Shown: positions 9,357 to 18,256 of the stretch, one piece after another
Position numbering within the stretch: the stretch's first letter is position 1
Layout of the letters: the number at the start of each line of letters is the position of its first letter
DNA from: Flexivirga caeni
Lineage (GTDB): Bacteria > Actinomycetota > Actinomycetes > Actinomycetales > Dermatophilaceae
Assembly: GCF_003724155.1 (NCBI RefSeq)
Contig: NZ_RJJQ01000012.1
Location: forward strand, 1 to 64,000
Length of the DNA stretch: 64,000 nucleotides
Direction of reading: 5' to 3'
The notes under the pieces: generated by a model
Seen by the model: only the letters and a program-made list of their open reading frames with translations
Databases searched by the model: none
Told to the model about the DNA's origin: nothing
Made by a program: the position numbers and the translations under genes

Positions 9357-10348
9357 CTGCGGGTCGGGCGCACGGGCTGCAGAGCCGCCTCGATGCCGGC
9401 GCGCTGGGCGACGCCGAGCTTGCGCAGGATATTGCCGACGTGCGTCTTGACCGTCTTCTCCGAGATGTGCAGCCGCTGCGCGAGGTCGGCGTTGCTAGCG
9501 CCGTCCCGGGAGATCAGCCGGGCGATCTCCCGCTCCCGAGGGGTCAGCCCGGCCGCCGGGTCAGGCAGGTCGGACGGTTCCTCGCGCAACCCGCCGAACT
9601 CGCCGAACAGCTCGCCGATCTCGACCTGCAGTGTCTCCGACAGCTGCTGCACCCCGTATGCCGCCTCGGCCAGCTCGCCCCCGACATCCGACGCCAGCTG
9701 CGCCAGCTCACGGATCGCGCGGTGCAGCCGGTTGAGGCGATGGGTCAGGTTGTCGATCAGGTCCGTCTCGTCCCGCAGCCCGGAGGAGTCCAGCTCCGGA
9801 TAGATCGAGTAGAGATCCAGGTGGTCCTGCGCGGCGACGTCCCGGGCGAAGGAATGCATCAGTGCGCGGCCCAGCCATTCCAGGGCGCGGATCGCCTCAT
9901 CGTCATACACGTGCGGCTGCAGGCTCTGCGCGCTCATCACGCCGCCGACCTCGCCGGTCTGGCCGTCCGGCAGCGGCACGACGACGGCGTCCAGGGACAC
10001 CTCGTCGGTGTTGCCGAACGGGATGCTGTTGTTCAGTCGCCGGCCACGGTCGGACGCGTAGATGTAGGGCCGGTTGCTGCTGCGCACCCAGTGCCCGACG
10101 CCGTCCCTGCTGTAGTGGCCGATGCTGGGCCGCAGGAACTGGTCCCGGTCGAAGATGTAGGGGATGAAGATGGTGTCCGCGCCGCGGAAGAAGCCGATGT
10201 AGAAGCTGTCCACCCGGGTCAGCGCCGAGATCGTCGACCGGCACACGGCATACCGGGCGGCGTGCTGGTCGCGTTCGCTCGCGCGCAGCCACCGGTCGGC
10301 GGCGCGTAGCCGGTCGACGTATCGCGGGCTGAACCGCGGGGTGCTCAC
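9350..10348 (-). CDS. LuxR family regulator with N-terminal GAF-like domain
   Basis: A 332-residue regulator. Residues about 30-170 look like a GAF sensory domain, a helical linker follows (about 185-250), and residues 262-325 form a LuxR helix-turn-helix with GLTPREREIARLI and SEKTVKTHVGNILRKLGV. There is no receiver domain, so it probably senses a small ligand rather than a phosphoryl signal. The GTG start lies 8 bases after the stop of the upstream DEAD-box helicase gene, so the two are probably co-transcribed. Its 3' end is embedded in a 29-bp palindrome. Confidence 0.85.
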   Translation of the reverse strand: MSTPRFSPRYVDRLRAADRWLRASERDQHAARYAVCRSTISALTRVDSFYIGFFRGADTIFIPYIFDRDQFLRPSIGHYSRDGVGHWVRSSNRPYIYASDRGRRLNNSIPFGNTDEVSLDAVVVPLPDGQTGEVGGVMSAQSLQPHVYDDEAIRALEWLGRALMHSFARDVAAQDHLDLYSIYPELDSSGLRDETDLIDNLTHRLNRLHRAIRELAQLASDVGGELAEAAYGVQQLSETLQVEIGELFGEFGGLREEPSDLPDPAAGLTPREREIARLISRDGASNADLAQRLHISEKTVKTHVGNILRKLGVAQRAGIEAALQPVRPTRRD

Positions 10349-10356
10349 GAAGCGGG

Positions 10357-11835
10357 TCAGGCCTGCTCGGCCGACGAGCGGTCCGCGGACTCCCCGCGAC
10401 GGGTCCGGCGGCGTCGGCGCGGGGTGCGCCGGGCCGAGCCATCACCCTCCGCGGCCGGAGCCGAAGCCGGTTTCCCGCCGCGTGACCGGCCGCCGGCACC
10501 GCGGGCGCCGTCGCGGCCGCCGTGGCGTTTGCCGGTCTCGCCCAGGTCCTCGAGACGTTCGGCGCCCAGCCCGGCCCGGGTGCGCCGGGCGCGCGGCAAC
10601 TCACCGGTCGCCGAGGCCGGGATGTCGAGGTCGGTGAAGAGGTGTGCGGAGGAGGAGTAGGTCTCCGGCGGGTCCGGGATGCCCAGGTCGAGCGCCTTGT
10701 TGATCAGGCCCCACCGGCTCAGGTCGTCCCAGTCGACGAAGGTGATCGCGGTGCCGGTGTTGCCGGCGCGACCGGTGCGGCCGATGCGGTGCACGTAGGT
10801 CTTCTCGTCCTCCGGGCACTGGTAGTTGACGACGTGCGTGACGTTCTCGACGTCGATGCCGCGGGCGGCGACGTCGGTGGCGACCAGGGTGTCGACCTTG
10901 CCGGTGCGGAACGCACGCAGCGCCTGTTCGCGGGCGCCCTGGCCGAGGTCGCCGTGCAGCGCGGCGGCGGCGAAACCACGGGTGGTCAGCTCATCGCTGA
11001 CCTTGGCGGCGGTGCGCTTGGTGCGGGTGAAGACGACCGTGAGACCGCGGCCCTCGGCCTGCAGGATGCGCGCCAGCATCTCGACCTTGTCGAGGGCGTG
11101 CGCCCGGTAGACGAACTGCTCTGTCGCGGCGACCGTCTGCCGGTCGTCGCCGTCCTCGCTCATCGCGCGGATATGCGTCGGCTGGGTCATGTAGCGACGG
11201 GCCAGCGACACGACGGCGCCCGGCATGGTCGCCGAGAAGAGCATCGTCTGCCGCGACGCCGGGGTCATCGCCAGCAGCTTCTCCACGTCGGGCAGGAAGC
11301 CCAGGTCGAGCATCTCGTCGGCCTCGTCCAGCACCACGCTGCGGACGTAGCTGAGGTCCAGGTGGCCCTGACCCGCCAGGTCGATCAGCCGGCCGGGCGT
11401 GCCGACGACGACCTCGACGCCCTTGCGCAACTGCTCCACCTGCGGTTCGAAGGCCCGGCCGCCATAGATGGTCGCCACGCGGATGCCGCGGTGCTTCGCC
11501 GCGGTCTGCAGGTCGCCGGCGACCTGTACGGCGAGCTCGCGGGTCGGCGCGACGGCGAGGGCCTGCGGTTTGCCGGGAGCGGGCAGGTCGGCGAAGCCCG
11601 GGTCGCTCGGGCCGACGGTCTGCTGCAGCATCGGCACCGCGAAGCCGAGAGTCTTGCCGGTGCCGGTCTTGGCCTGGCCGATGATGTCGTGACCGGACAT
11701 CGCGACCGGCAGCGTCATCGCCTGGATCGGGAACGGAGCGGTGATGCCGGCCTCGGTGAGGGCGGCGACGATGTCGGGGTGCACCCCGAAGTCGCCGAAG
11801 GTCTGTGTGGGTGTCTCGGTGTGCTCGTCGCTCAT
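10357..11835 (-). CDS. DEAD-box ATP-dependent RNA helicase (RhlE-like)
   Basis: A 492-residue helicase starting MSDEHTETPTQ. Motifs in order: the Q region FGDFGVHPDIVAAL and PIQ, Walker A AKTGTGKT near 50, DEAD near 165, SAT near 200, and HRIGRTGRAG near 350. The C-terminal 80 residues are a basic Arg/Gly-rich tail ending in an Arg run, which in this family binds RNA. A longer upstream reading frame exists, but it would put a basic extension ahead of the Q motif and run into the promoter region of the next gene, so I use 11835. In Mycobacterium an RhlE-type helicase occupies the same conserved neighbourhood. A LuxR gene follows by 8 bases. Confidence 0.88.
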   Translation of the reverse strand: MSDEHTETPTQTFGDFGVHPDIVAALTEAGITAPFPIQAMTLPVAMSGHDIIGQAKTGTGKTLGFAVPMLQQTVGPSDPGFADLPAPGKPQALAVAPTRELAVQVAGDLQTAAKHRGIRVATIYGGRAFEPQVEQLRKGVEVVVGTPGRLIDLAGQGHLDLSYVRSVVLDEADEMLDLGFLPDVEKLLAMTPASRQTMLFSATMPGAVVSLARRYMTQPTHIRAMSEDGDDRQTVAATEQFVYRAHALDKVEMLARILQAEGRGLTVVFTRTKRTAAKVSDELTTRGFAAAALHGDLGQGAREQALRAFRTGKVDTLVATDVAARGIDVENVTHVVNYQCPEDEKTYVHRIGRTGRAGNTGTAITFVDWDDLSRWGLINKALDLGIPDPPETYSSSAHLFTDLDIPASATGELPRARRTRAGLGAERLEDLGETGKRHGGRDGARGAGGRSRGGKPASAPAAEGDGSARRTPRRRRRTRRGESADRSSAEQA

Positions 11836-12104
11836 GAGTGTGTGTCTGAAGTGCTTCCTGTATCGGCGTGCGCCGCTCCAACATCGGCGGAAACGAATTC
11901 GCGCCGACGCGAGCATCGCGTCGCGGTATGGCGGAGCCGATCGGAGTTTTCGCAAGCGGGGCGTCCCCGCGGACTGTTTTCGTGAGCCGACCGGGCACCG
12001 TGGTCCGGGTTTCTCGTGCTGGACGGACTGCACGACGCGGCCCCTCCGCCTGCAAGTATACCGTGCCCCGGCGTGATCACCGGAATTCCCATTACCATGC
12101 GGGC

Positions 12105-12824
12105 ATGGCCGACGACACCCCACCGGATCCTGCTGCCGGCATACGCACCGAGGCCGACCTGGCCGACCCGGCATACCGGCAGGGACTTCTCGCCTTACTG
12201 GGCGTGCTGGCGTATGGCGAGCTCGTCGGCTTCCTCACCATCGCGCAGGAGGCCGGTTTCGCGCCGTCCACCCAGGACCGGGTGACCGCCGCGCGGATCG
12301 CGACCCAGGAGTTCGGCCACTACGAACGGCTGGCCGCGCGCATCGCGGAACTCGGCGGCGACCCGCACAAGGCGATGGCGCCGTTCGTGGACGCGGTCGA
12401 CGACTGGCACCGGCGGGCGGCTCCGACCGACTGGAGCGAGGCGCTGATGAAGGTCTATGCCGGAAACTCGATCGCCAACGACTTCTACCGCGAAGTGTCC
12501 GAGCTGGTCGACCCGCAAACCCGCGAACTCATGCTGGAGGTGCTGGAGGACAGCGGCCAGGTGGAGTTCGCGGCAGGCGAGTTGCGGCGCGCCATCGCGG
12601 CCGACGAACGCGTCGCGGGCCGGCTCGCGCTGTGGGGCCGGCGACTGATCGGTGAGGCACTGTCACAGGCCCAGCGGGTCGCCGCCGAGAACGACGACCT
12701 GATGGGGCTCCTGGTCGACACCGGGTCCGGCTACGGCCTCGACCTGGGCGGCTGGATGCACATGTTCACCCGGCTCACCGACGCGCACACCGCGCGGATG
12801 GAGGCGCTCGGCCTGTCCGCGTAA
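12105..12824 (+). CDS. Ferritin-like fold protein (MiaE-like)
   Basis: A 239-residue protein with a ferritin-like four-helix diiron fold, similar to actinobacterial proteins annotated as tRNA-(ms2io6A)-hydroxylase-like. Candidate ligands are the Glu of LAYGELVGFLTIAQEAG and the EFGHYERL motif near residue 68, then EVLEDSGQVEFA near 145. It starts MADDTPPDP at ATG 12105. It is divergent from the helicase across 269 bp. In Mycobacterium a homologue lies near rhlE and the TetR gene. Confidence 0.75.
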   Translation: MADDTPPDPAAGIRTEADLADPAYRQGLLALLGVLAYGELVGFLTIAQEAGFAPSTQDRVTAARIATQEFGHYERLAARIAELGGDPHKAMAPFVDAVDDWHRRAAPTDWSEALMKVYAGNSIANDFYREVSELVDPQTRELMLEVLEDSGQVEFAAGELRRAIAADERVAGRLALWGRRLIGEALSQAQRVAAENDDLMGLLVDTGSGYGLDLGGWMHMFTRLTDAHTARMEALGLSA

Positions 12825-12862
12825 TGCGTCTCGCCATACCCCCAAGCGGTATGGCGCGGCCG

Positions 12863-13123
12863 TCAGCGGTTGAGCTGCTTCCTCCCGGTGATCCCGCCGT
12901 AGATCACGATCGCCACACAGGCGACGACCACCGAGGCGATCCACGAGATCCACGGGTGCCCGCCGAGCGCCGCACCGAAGACGATGCCCACGATCAGCGA
13001 CGAGATCACGCCGATCACGATCGTCATGAAGATGGAGATGTCCTGCTTGCCCGGCAAGATCAGCCTGGCCACCGCACCGATGATCAGACCCGCAATGATG
13101 GATCCGATGATTGCCTGGATCAT
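12863..13123 (-). CDS. GlsB/YeaQ/YmgE family stress-response membrane protein
   Basis: An 86-residue protein with three hydrophobic segments and the family pattern: IIGSIIAGLIIGAVARLILPGKQ at the N-terminus, a central helix with Gly spacing, and GGITGRK near the C-terminus. The start at 13123 is set by a strong AAGGAG upstream. Family members are small transglycosylase-associated membrane proteins induced by general stress. A SigB/SigF-type promoter at 13185-13209 fits that. Confidence 0.88.
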   Translation of the reverse strand: MIQAIIGSIIAGLIIGAVARLILPGKQDISIFMTIVIGVISSLIVGIVFGAALGGHPWISWIASVVVACVAIVIYGGITGRKQLNR

Positions 13124-13482
13124 GCTGCCTTCTCCTTCGCGTAGGCGCGCCGTCCGGGGACGGCACCGCACGTTCGACCCTGCTATACCCGGGCCGGACG
13201 TGCAAAAACGCACGCCGCGCCGCGTGGCGGGAATATCCGCTTGCGTGTCGCGATCCGGCCCGGCAAGGTTGGTCGACCCCTCAGGGTCGGTGCGGGATCG
13301 CTCAGGGTTGTTCCGCATGGCGTCCACGGCATATCCGACGCCATAGTCGAAGATGAAATTCGCAGGCATCCGCCAAGGAGGCTCACGCTGCGTTGGCGTT
13401 ACGGTCGCAAGCTTCCTGCAACGCCAACGCATCTCAGGCCCTTATGCCTGTGCACAACAAACTTCAATCTCGGGAGGAAAGC
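13124..13482. other. Divergent intergenic region between the YmgE-like gene and the ABC pair
   Basis: This stretch contains the SigB-like promoter for the minus-strand stress gene. I found no gene. A reading frame entering the ABC ATPase gene from 13393 exists, but GGGAGGAAAGC just before 13483 marks the later start. Confidence 0.5.
13185..13209 (-). promoter_or_regulatory. SigB/SigF-type general stress promoter
   Basis: On the minus strand the sequence reads GTTT, 15 bases, then GGGTAT, matching the GTTT-N(14-16)-GGGTA(T/C) consensus of actinobacterial SigB/SigF sigma factors. Transcription would begin about 55 bases upstream of the YmgE-like start codon at 13123. Confidence 0.6.
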
Positions 13483-14277
13483 ATGTCCACTCCAGCAACC
13501 GCGGCTCCAGCGGCCGCCGGGCAGCAACAGCCGCCGGCCGCTGCGGCATACGAGCTGGTCAAGACGTACGGCAAGGGTGAGACGACCGTGCATGCGCTCC
13601 GCGGAGTGTCCGTGGAGTTCGCGGCGGGTGAGTTCACCGCCATCATGGGCCCGTCGGGGTCCGGCAAATCGACCCTGATGCACTGCCTGGCCGGCCTGGA
13701 CACGGCCACCTCGGGCGCCGTGCAGATCGGCGAGATCGTGCTGACCCGGCTGAGCGACAAGCAGATGACCCGGCTGCGGCGCGACCGGGTCGGCTTCGTC
13801 TTCCAGGCGTTCAACCTGGTGCCCACCCTGACCGCCCGGGAGAACATCACGCTCCCGCTCGACATCGCCGGCCGCAAGCCCGACGCGGACTGGATGCAGA
13901 CCGTCGTCGGCCGGCTCGGCCTGACCGACCGGCTCGGGCACCGACCGACCGAACTGTCCGGTGGACAGGTGCAGCGCGTGGCCTGCGCCCGCGCGCTCGT
14001 CGGCCGGCCGCAGATCATCTTCGGCGACGAGCCGACCGGCAACCTCGACTCGCGCTCCTCGGCCGAGGTGCTGTCGATCCTGCGCACCTCCGTGGACGAC
14101 TTTGGTCAGACGGTCGTGATCGTGACGCACGACCCGCGCGCGGCGTCATACGCCGACCGGGTGATCTTCCTGGCCGACGGCCAGATCGTGAACGACCAGC
14201 GCGGCCTGAGCAGCGACGACATCTACGAATACATGAAGCACCTCGACGAGCACGGCCCCGACGGGCTGCAGGACTGA
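13483..14277 (+). CDS. ABC transporter ATPase (MacB / LolD type)
   Basis: A 264-residue ATPase. Walker A is GPSGSGKST near residue 58, the Q-loop is VFQAFNLVPTLTA near 105, the signature is LSGGQVQRVACARAL near 153, and Walker B is IIFGDEPTGNLDS near 175, followed by VTHDP. The NLDSRSS stretch after Walker B is typical of MacB/LolD-type ATPases paired with FtsX permeases. The start is chosen because GGGAGGAAAGC precedes ATG 13483. The permease gene starts 4 bases after its stop. Confidence 0.9.
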   Translation: MSTPATAAPAAAGQQQPPAAAAYELVKTYGKGETTVHALRGVSVEFAAGEFTAIMGPSGSGKSTLMHCLAGLDTATSGAVQIGEIVLTRLSDKQMTRLRRDRVGFVFQAFNLVPTLTARENITLPLDIAGRKPDADWMQTVVGRLGLTDRLGHRPTELSGGQVQRVACARALVGRPQIIFGDEPTGNLDSRSSAEVLSILRTSVDDFGQTVVIVTHDPRAASYADRVIFLADGQIVNDQRGLSSDDIYEYMKHLDEHGPDGLQD

Positions 14278-14281
14278 CGCC

Positions 14282-16858
14282 ATGGCTTCCACGATGCGCA
14301 AGGTCTCCTTGCGAAATCTCGCGGCGCACAAGGTGCGCCTGGCCCTCACCGTGCTCGCCGTGCTGCTCGGGACGTCGTTCGTCGCCGGGTCGCTGGTGTT
14401 CACCGGCACGATGTCGAGCGCGTTCAACGGCATCTTTGACAAGGTCGCGGTCGGGGTCGACGCGCAGATCACCCCGCGCAACAACGGCAGTGGCGGGTTC
14501 GCCGGCCGGTCGCAGACCCTCGGCATACCCGACTCGGTGATCTCACAGCTGCAGCAGGACCGCCAGCAGCTGCACATCGCCAAGATCGAGCCTGCCTACA
14601 CCGGAGCGGTCGCGATCGCCAAGAAGGACGGCAGCGCCCTGCAGTCCGGCGGCGCGCCGAGTGTCGGCGTCGCCTGGACGCCGCCGGAGCAGGCGATCAA
14701 CCCGCACGCGGAGCGGATCGTCAGCGGGCACGCACCGCAGGGCCCGACGCAGGTCGCCCTGAACGACTCGGCCGCCAAGAAGGCGCACCTGAGCGTGGGC
14801 GACACGACCAAGCTGGTCGTCGCGAACGGCACCGGCAAACCGATGCAGGTGACGATCGTCGGCATCAGCAAGTCCGTCGCGGACACGACCGGATACGTCC
14901 AGGTCAGCTTTCAGAAGGCGACCGCCGAGCGGCTGTTCAGCGACGGCTCGCACGCCTCCAGCGTCTCGATCTCCGCGCAGCCCGGGACCAGCTCCGACCA
15001 GTTGGTCGCGCAGCTGAAGGCGAAGTTCCCGCAGTACAAGATCGAGACCGGCGCGCAGGTGCGCAAGGACGCCAAGGCCGCGATCAACGGCTTCCTGCAG
15101 GTGTTCAACTACATCCTGCTGGCCTTCGCGGGGATCGGGCTGGTGGTCGGCACGTTCCTGATCTACAACACCTTCTCGATGATCGTCGCGCAGCGGGTCC
15201 GGGAGCTGGCGCTGCTGCGCAGCATCGGCGCCAGCAAACGCCAGATCTCCCGGTCGGTCCTGCTGGAGGCGCTGGTGATCGGCCTGGTCGGCGGCCTGGT
15301 CGGGCTCGGTGTCGGCATCGGCATCGCGGCCGGCCTGAAGGCACTGCTGTCCGCCAGCGGTTCCGGCCTGCCCAGCAGCAGCCTGGTCATCGGACCGACC
15401 CCGGTGATCGCCTGCCTCGTGGTCGGGGTGGTCGTCACGACGATCAGCGCCTGGTTCCCGGCCCGGCGCGCCTCGAAGGTGTCGCCGGTGGAGGCGATGC
15501 GCGAAGGTCAGACCGACGGGCAGTCCTCGATCCTGGTCCGCACCATCATCGGGCTGGTCTTCGCGGTGTTCGGGATCGTGCTGATCGCCGGAGCGGCGGC
15601 GAGCAAGGGCGGTGGCGGTCCGGCCGGCCTGGTCGGGCTCGGCGGTGTACTGCTGGTGATCGCGATCGTGCTCGCCGGACCGGCCATCAGCCGCCCGGTG
15701 ATCCGGCTGGTGGGCTTCCTCGCCCGGCCGTTCGGCAAGATCGGCCAGCTCGCCCGCACCAACGCGGTGCGCAACCCGCGCCGGACCGCGGCGACCGCCT
15801 TCTCGCTCACCCTCGGGCTGATGCTGGTGGCCGTGATCGGCACCATGGGCTCATCGCTGAAGGGCAGCATCGAGCAAGCCGTCAAGAGTGACATCACCGG
15901 CGACCTGATCGTCAGCCCGCAGAACACCGCGGCGTTGCCGACCGGGGTCGGCCAGGACGTTCGCTCGGTCCAGGGCGTCGGCACCGTGGTGCAGATGCTC
16001 AACATGCTGGACGCCACCGGCAACGGCAAATCGGTCAACGGCGCGGTCGGCGTCTCCGGCGACCTGGCGTCGGTGTTCAAGTACACGATGATTCAGGGTT
16101 CGTCCACGATCCACCCCGAAGGCATGCTGATCTCGGACAAGATGGCCAAGGACGACGGCTGGAAGGTCGGGCAGACGATCGGGCTGACCACGAAGGCTGG
16201 CACGTCCGCGCAGGTGCCCATCACCGGCATCTACAAGGCCAACACCTTCTCCAGCGGCGCGCTCGTCGGCATCTCGGCATACGACAAGCTCGTGCCCGCG
16301 CAACTGCGGTCCACCAACGTCGTGATCATCAACGTTGCGCAGGGTGCCAAAGTCAGCACGGTCGAAAACCGGGTGGGACTCGCGATGAAGGACTACCTGA
16401 CGGTGCGCGTGCAGACGAAGGAGCAGTTCGCGAACTCGAACGCGTCCTCGATCAACCAGTTGCTCGTGGTGCTCTACGGCATGCTCGGACTGGCGCTGGT
16501 GATCGCCGTCCTCGGCATCATCAACACCCTGGCCCTGTCGGTCGTCGAACGACGGCGGGAGATCGGGATGCTGCGAGCGGTCGGTATGGCGCGCGCCCAG
16601 GTGCGCCGGATGATCTACGTCGAATCGATCCTGATCGCGCTCTTCGGCGCCCTGCTCGGGATGGTCGTGGGCGTCGTCATCGGCTGGGCGCTGGTGAAGA
16701 CCTTTGAGCCCGTGCTGACCGGCATCCACCCGATCATCCCGTGGGGCACGGTGGTCTTCACCCTGATCGCCGCCGCAGTGGTCGGTCTGCTCGCCGCGCT
16801 GTGGCCCGGCATCCGGGCCGCCCGCACCAAACCGCTGGAGGCCATTGCCGACGTGTGA
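14282..16858 (+). CDS. ABC transporter permease with two FtsX domains
   Basis: An 858-residue permease. An N-terminal helix (about 18-40) is followed by a large MacB-type periplasmic-side domain, an FtsX domain with three helices (about 275-405, including LALLRSIGASKRQISRSV), two central helices, a second extracellular domain and a C-terminal FtsX domain (about 730-855, with IGMLRAVGMARAQVRRMIY). It partners with the ATPase just upstream. Such pairs export peptides, lipids or antibiotics or transduce mechanical force; the substrate cannot be told. A strong hairpin follows the stop. Confidence 0.88.
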   Translation: MASTMRKVSLRNLAAHKVRLALTVLAVLLGTSFVAGSLVFTGTMSSAFNGIFDKVAVGVDAQITPRNNGSGGFAGRSQTLGIPDSVISQLQQDRQQLHIAKIEPAYTGAVAIAKKDGSALQSGGAPSVGVAWTPPEQAINPHAERIVSGHAPQGPTQVALNDSAAKKAHLSVGDTTKLVVANGTGKPMQVTIVGISKSVADTTGYVQVSFQKATAERLFSDGSHASSVSISAQPGTSSDQLVAQLKAKFPQYKIETGAQVRKDAKAAINGFLQVFNYILLAFAGIGLVVGTFLIYNTFSMIVAQRVRELALLRSIGASKRQISRSVLLEALVIGLVGGLVGLGVGIGIAAGLKALLSASGSGLPSSSLVIGPTPVIACLVVGVVVTTISAWFPARRASKVSPVEAMREGQTDGQSSILVRTIIGLVFAVFGIVLIAGAAASKGGGGPAGLVGLGGVLLVIAIVLAGPAISRPVIRLVGFLARPFGKIGQLARTNAVRNPRRTAATAFSLTLGLMLVAVIGTMGSSLKGSIEQAVKSDITGDLIVSPQNTAALPTGVGQDVRSVQGVGTVVQMLNMLDATGNGKSVNGAVGVSGDLASVFKYTMIQGSSTIHPEGMLISDKMAKDDGWKVGQTIGLTTKAGTSAQVPITGIYKANTFSSGALVGISAYDKLVPAQLRSTNVVIINVAQGAKVSTVENRVGLAMKDYLTVRVQTKEQFANSNASSINQLLVVLYGMLGLALVIAVLGIINTLALSVVERRREIGMLRAVGMARAQVRRMIYVESILIALFGALLGMVVGVVIGWALVKTFEPVLTGIHPIIPWGTVVFTLIAAAVVGLLAALWPGIRAARTKPLEAIADV

Positions 16859-16888
16859 TCGTGGGCGCTGTATGCCAGTGCCATGTGT

Positions 16889-16923
16889 CGAACGGCCGGT
16901 CCCCTTGAGGGGCCGGCCGTTCG
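16889..16923 (+). terminator. Strong hairpin after the ABC operon
   Basis: Arms of 15 base pairs (CGAACGGCCGG...CCCC) with one bulged T surround a TTGA loop. No T-run follows, but the position 30 bases after the permease stop suits a terminator. Confidence 0.6.
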
Positions 16924-16930
16924 GTGCGCG

Positions 16931-16957
16931 CGCCGGCAACCTGCGCTGCGTGCTTCG
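16931..16957 (+). repeat. 27-bp direct repeat, copy 1
   Basis: The 27 bases starting CGCCGGCAACCTGCGCTGCG recur exactly at 17119-17145. The copies bracket a gene-free stretch between the ABC operon and the DUF3107 gene, 188 bp apart. Confidence 0.7.
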
Positions 16958-17118
16958 GTGTCGCGGCGACGATCCGGGCGGACGCCGGTCGTCAGCGAGC
17001 TTGCGAGCGACGGCCGGTGGCCCGGCCGGTGAGGAGTGCGACCAAGGGATCAGCCGCCGAGCCTGATTGGCGGCTTCCTCGCGCTCCGCTGCGGCCGCCG
17101 GCTGCTCGTACCTCGCGA

Positions 17119-17145
17119 CGCCGGCAACCTGCGCTGCGTGCTTCG
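17119..17145 (+). repeat. 27-bp direct repeat, copy 2
   Basis: Exact copy of 16931-16957. It ends at the base before the DUF3107 stop codon (17146), so the duplication boundary coincides with the gene end. Confidence 0.7.
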
Positions 17146-17367
17146 TCAGCCGCCGAAACCTACGCGGCCGCGCTGCTCGCTGCCGATGTCGATGTAGCCC
17201 AGCGTGTTCGCCGGTATGACGACCGTGTGGCCGCGCTCGTCGGTCAGGGTCAGCGGCGTGCCCTTGTCCAGTGACGTCTCGACCAGCGAGCGCACCTCGT
17301 CCGGGCTCTGCTCCGACTCGAGAACGACTTCGCGCGCCACGTGCTGCACGCCGATGCGGATCTCCAC
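17146..17367 (-). CDS. DUF3107 family protein (TB9.4-like)
   Basis: A 73-residue protein starting MEIRIGVQHVAREVVLES. It matches the short actinobacterial DUF3107 family, whose mycobacterial member (Rv3208A, TB9.4) lies beside the same TetR gene. Function is unknown. The GTG start at 17367 has GAAGGAG about 10 bases upstream. The TetR gene lies upstream on the same strand, separated by 188 bp that contain a direct repeat, so the two may not share one transcript. Confidence 0.88.
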   Translation of the reverse strand: MEIRIGVQHVAREVVLESEQSPDEVRSLVETSLDKGTPLTLTDERGHTVVIPANTLGYIDIGSEQRGRVGFGG

Positions 17368-17459
17368 TTTTCCGGGCTCCTTCGGGGTATGACGGTGTCG
17401 GTCTGCCGTCACTGTACGTCGGACTGTCCGGCTCGTCGCGAGCGGCTCGAGCGATGGCG

Positions 17460-17542
17460 GTGCGGGCGTGCGCAACCTTCGACGGTCGAGGTTTGCGTCC
17501 GGGAAACCGGGTGCGGGCGTGCGCAACCTTCGACGGTCGAGG
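17460..17542 (+). repeat. Perfect 32-bp direct repeat pair, period 51 bp
   Basis: The 32 bases starting GTGCGGGCGTGCGCAACCTT occupy 17460-17491 and recur without mismatch at 17511-17542, separated by 19 bp. Each copy contains the short palindrome TCGACGGTCGA (one central base off). The pair lies between the DUF3107 and TetR genes, both on the minus strand. Confidence 0.85.
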
Positions 17543-17555
17543 GTTGGGGCGCGGT

Positions 17556-18185
17556 TCAGCCCTCGGGGTGCAGCGGGAACCCGGCGAGCCCACGCCATAC
17601 CAGGGCGGAGACCAGGGCCTCGGCCTCCTTGCGCGGCACGGTGCGGGTCTGCGTCCAGGAGCGGGCGACCGTCTGCGACATACCGACGGTCGCGATGCCG
17701 AGCAGCATCGACTTCTCCGGGGGCAGGTCGGTGTCCTCCTGGATGACCTTGGCGACCGCGTCGGCGCATTCGGCGCTCATCTTCTCGACCCGGCGGGCGA
17801 CTTCGGGCTCACCGAGCAGGTCCGACTCGAAGACCAGCCGGAATGCCGCGTCCTCTCGCTCGACGAACGAGAAGAAGGTCGCCACGGCGGCGGCCACGCG
17901 TTGCTGGTTGTCGGAGGTCGAGGCCATCGCGGCGCGGACGAGCTCTGGGAGTTCGGCAGTGTGCTGCTCGATCAGGGCCAGGTAGAGGTCCAGTTTGCCC
18001 GGAAAGTGCTGGTAGAGCACCGGTTTGCTGACGTGCGCGCGCTCGGCGATCTCGTCCATCGCCGCCGCGTGATAGCCGGATTCGGCGAAGACGGACTGGG
18101 CCGCTTCCAGTAGCTGGGCGCGGCGTGCCGATCTCGGCAACCGTCCTCCGCGGGTTCCCGCGTCCGCAACACTCACTCCCTGCAT
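17556..18185 (-). CDS. TetR family transcriptional regulator
   Basis: A 209-residue TetR regulator. The DNA-binding domain spans about 18-64 with RRAQLLEAAQSVFAESGY, MDEIAERAHVSKPVLYQHF and PGKLDLYLALIE; the C-terminal ligand or dimer domain follows. By position it corresponds to Rv3208 of Mycobacterium, which lies between DUF3107 and MoeZ. The first Met at 18185 is used; a GTG three codons later, preceded by CAGGGAG, is a plausible alternative. It is divergent from moeZ. Confidence 0.88.
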   Translation of the reverse strand: MQGVSVADAGTRGGRLPRSARRAQLLEAAQSVFAESGYHAAAMDEIAERAHVSKPVLYQHFPGKLDLYLALIEQHTAELPELVRAAMASTSDNQQRVAAAVATFFSFVEREDAAFRLVFESDLLGEPEVARRVEKMSAECADAVAKVIQEDTDLPPEKSMLLGIATVGMSQTVARSWTQTRTVPRKEAEALVSALVWRGLAGFPLHPEG

Positions 18186-18256
18186 CCTTTCTCACCGGCG
18201 TCACCACGGTGGAGAGCCGTTCTGCATTCTATTTGCCCCGACTAGGCTCTGTCGGT

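Noticed and set aside
10522-11985. A 487-codon + strand frame opposite the DEAD-box helicase
   Set aside because: Low-complexity Ala/Gly/Val/Asp composition and no motifs; the helicase motifs on the minus strand explain the conservation.
17460-17542. Possible CRISPR array
   Set aside because: There are only two repeats, the 19-bp spacer is too short and no cas genes are in the window.
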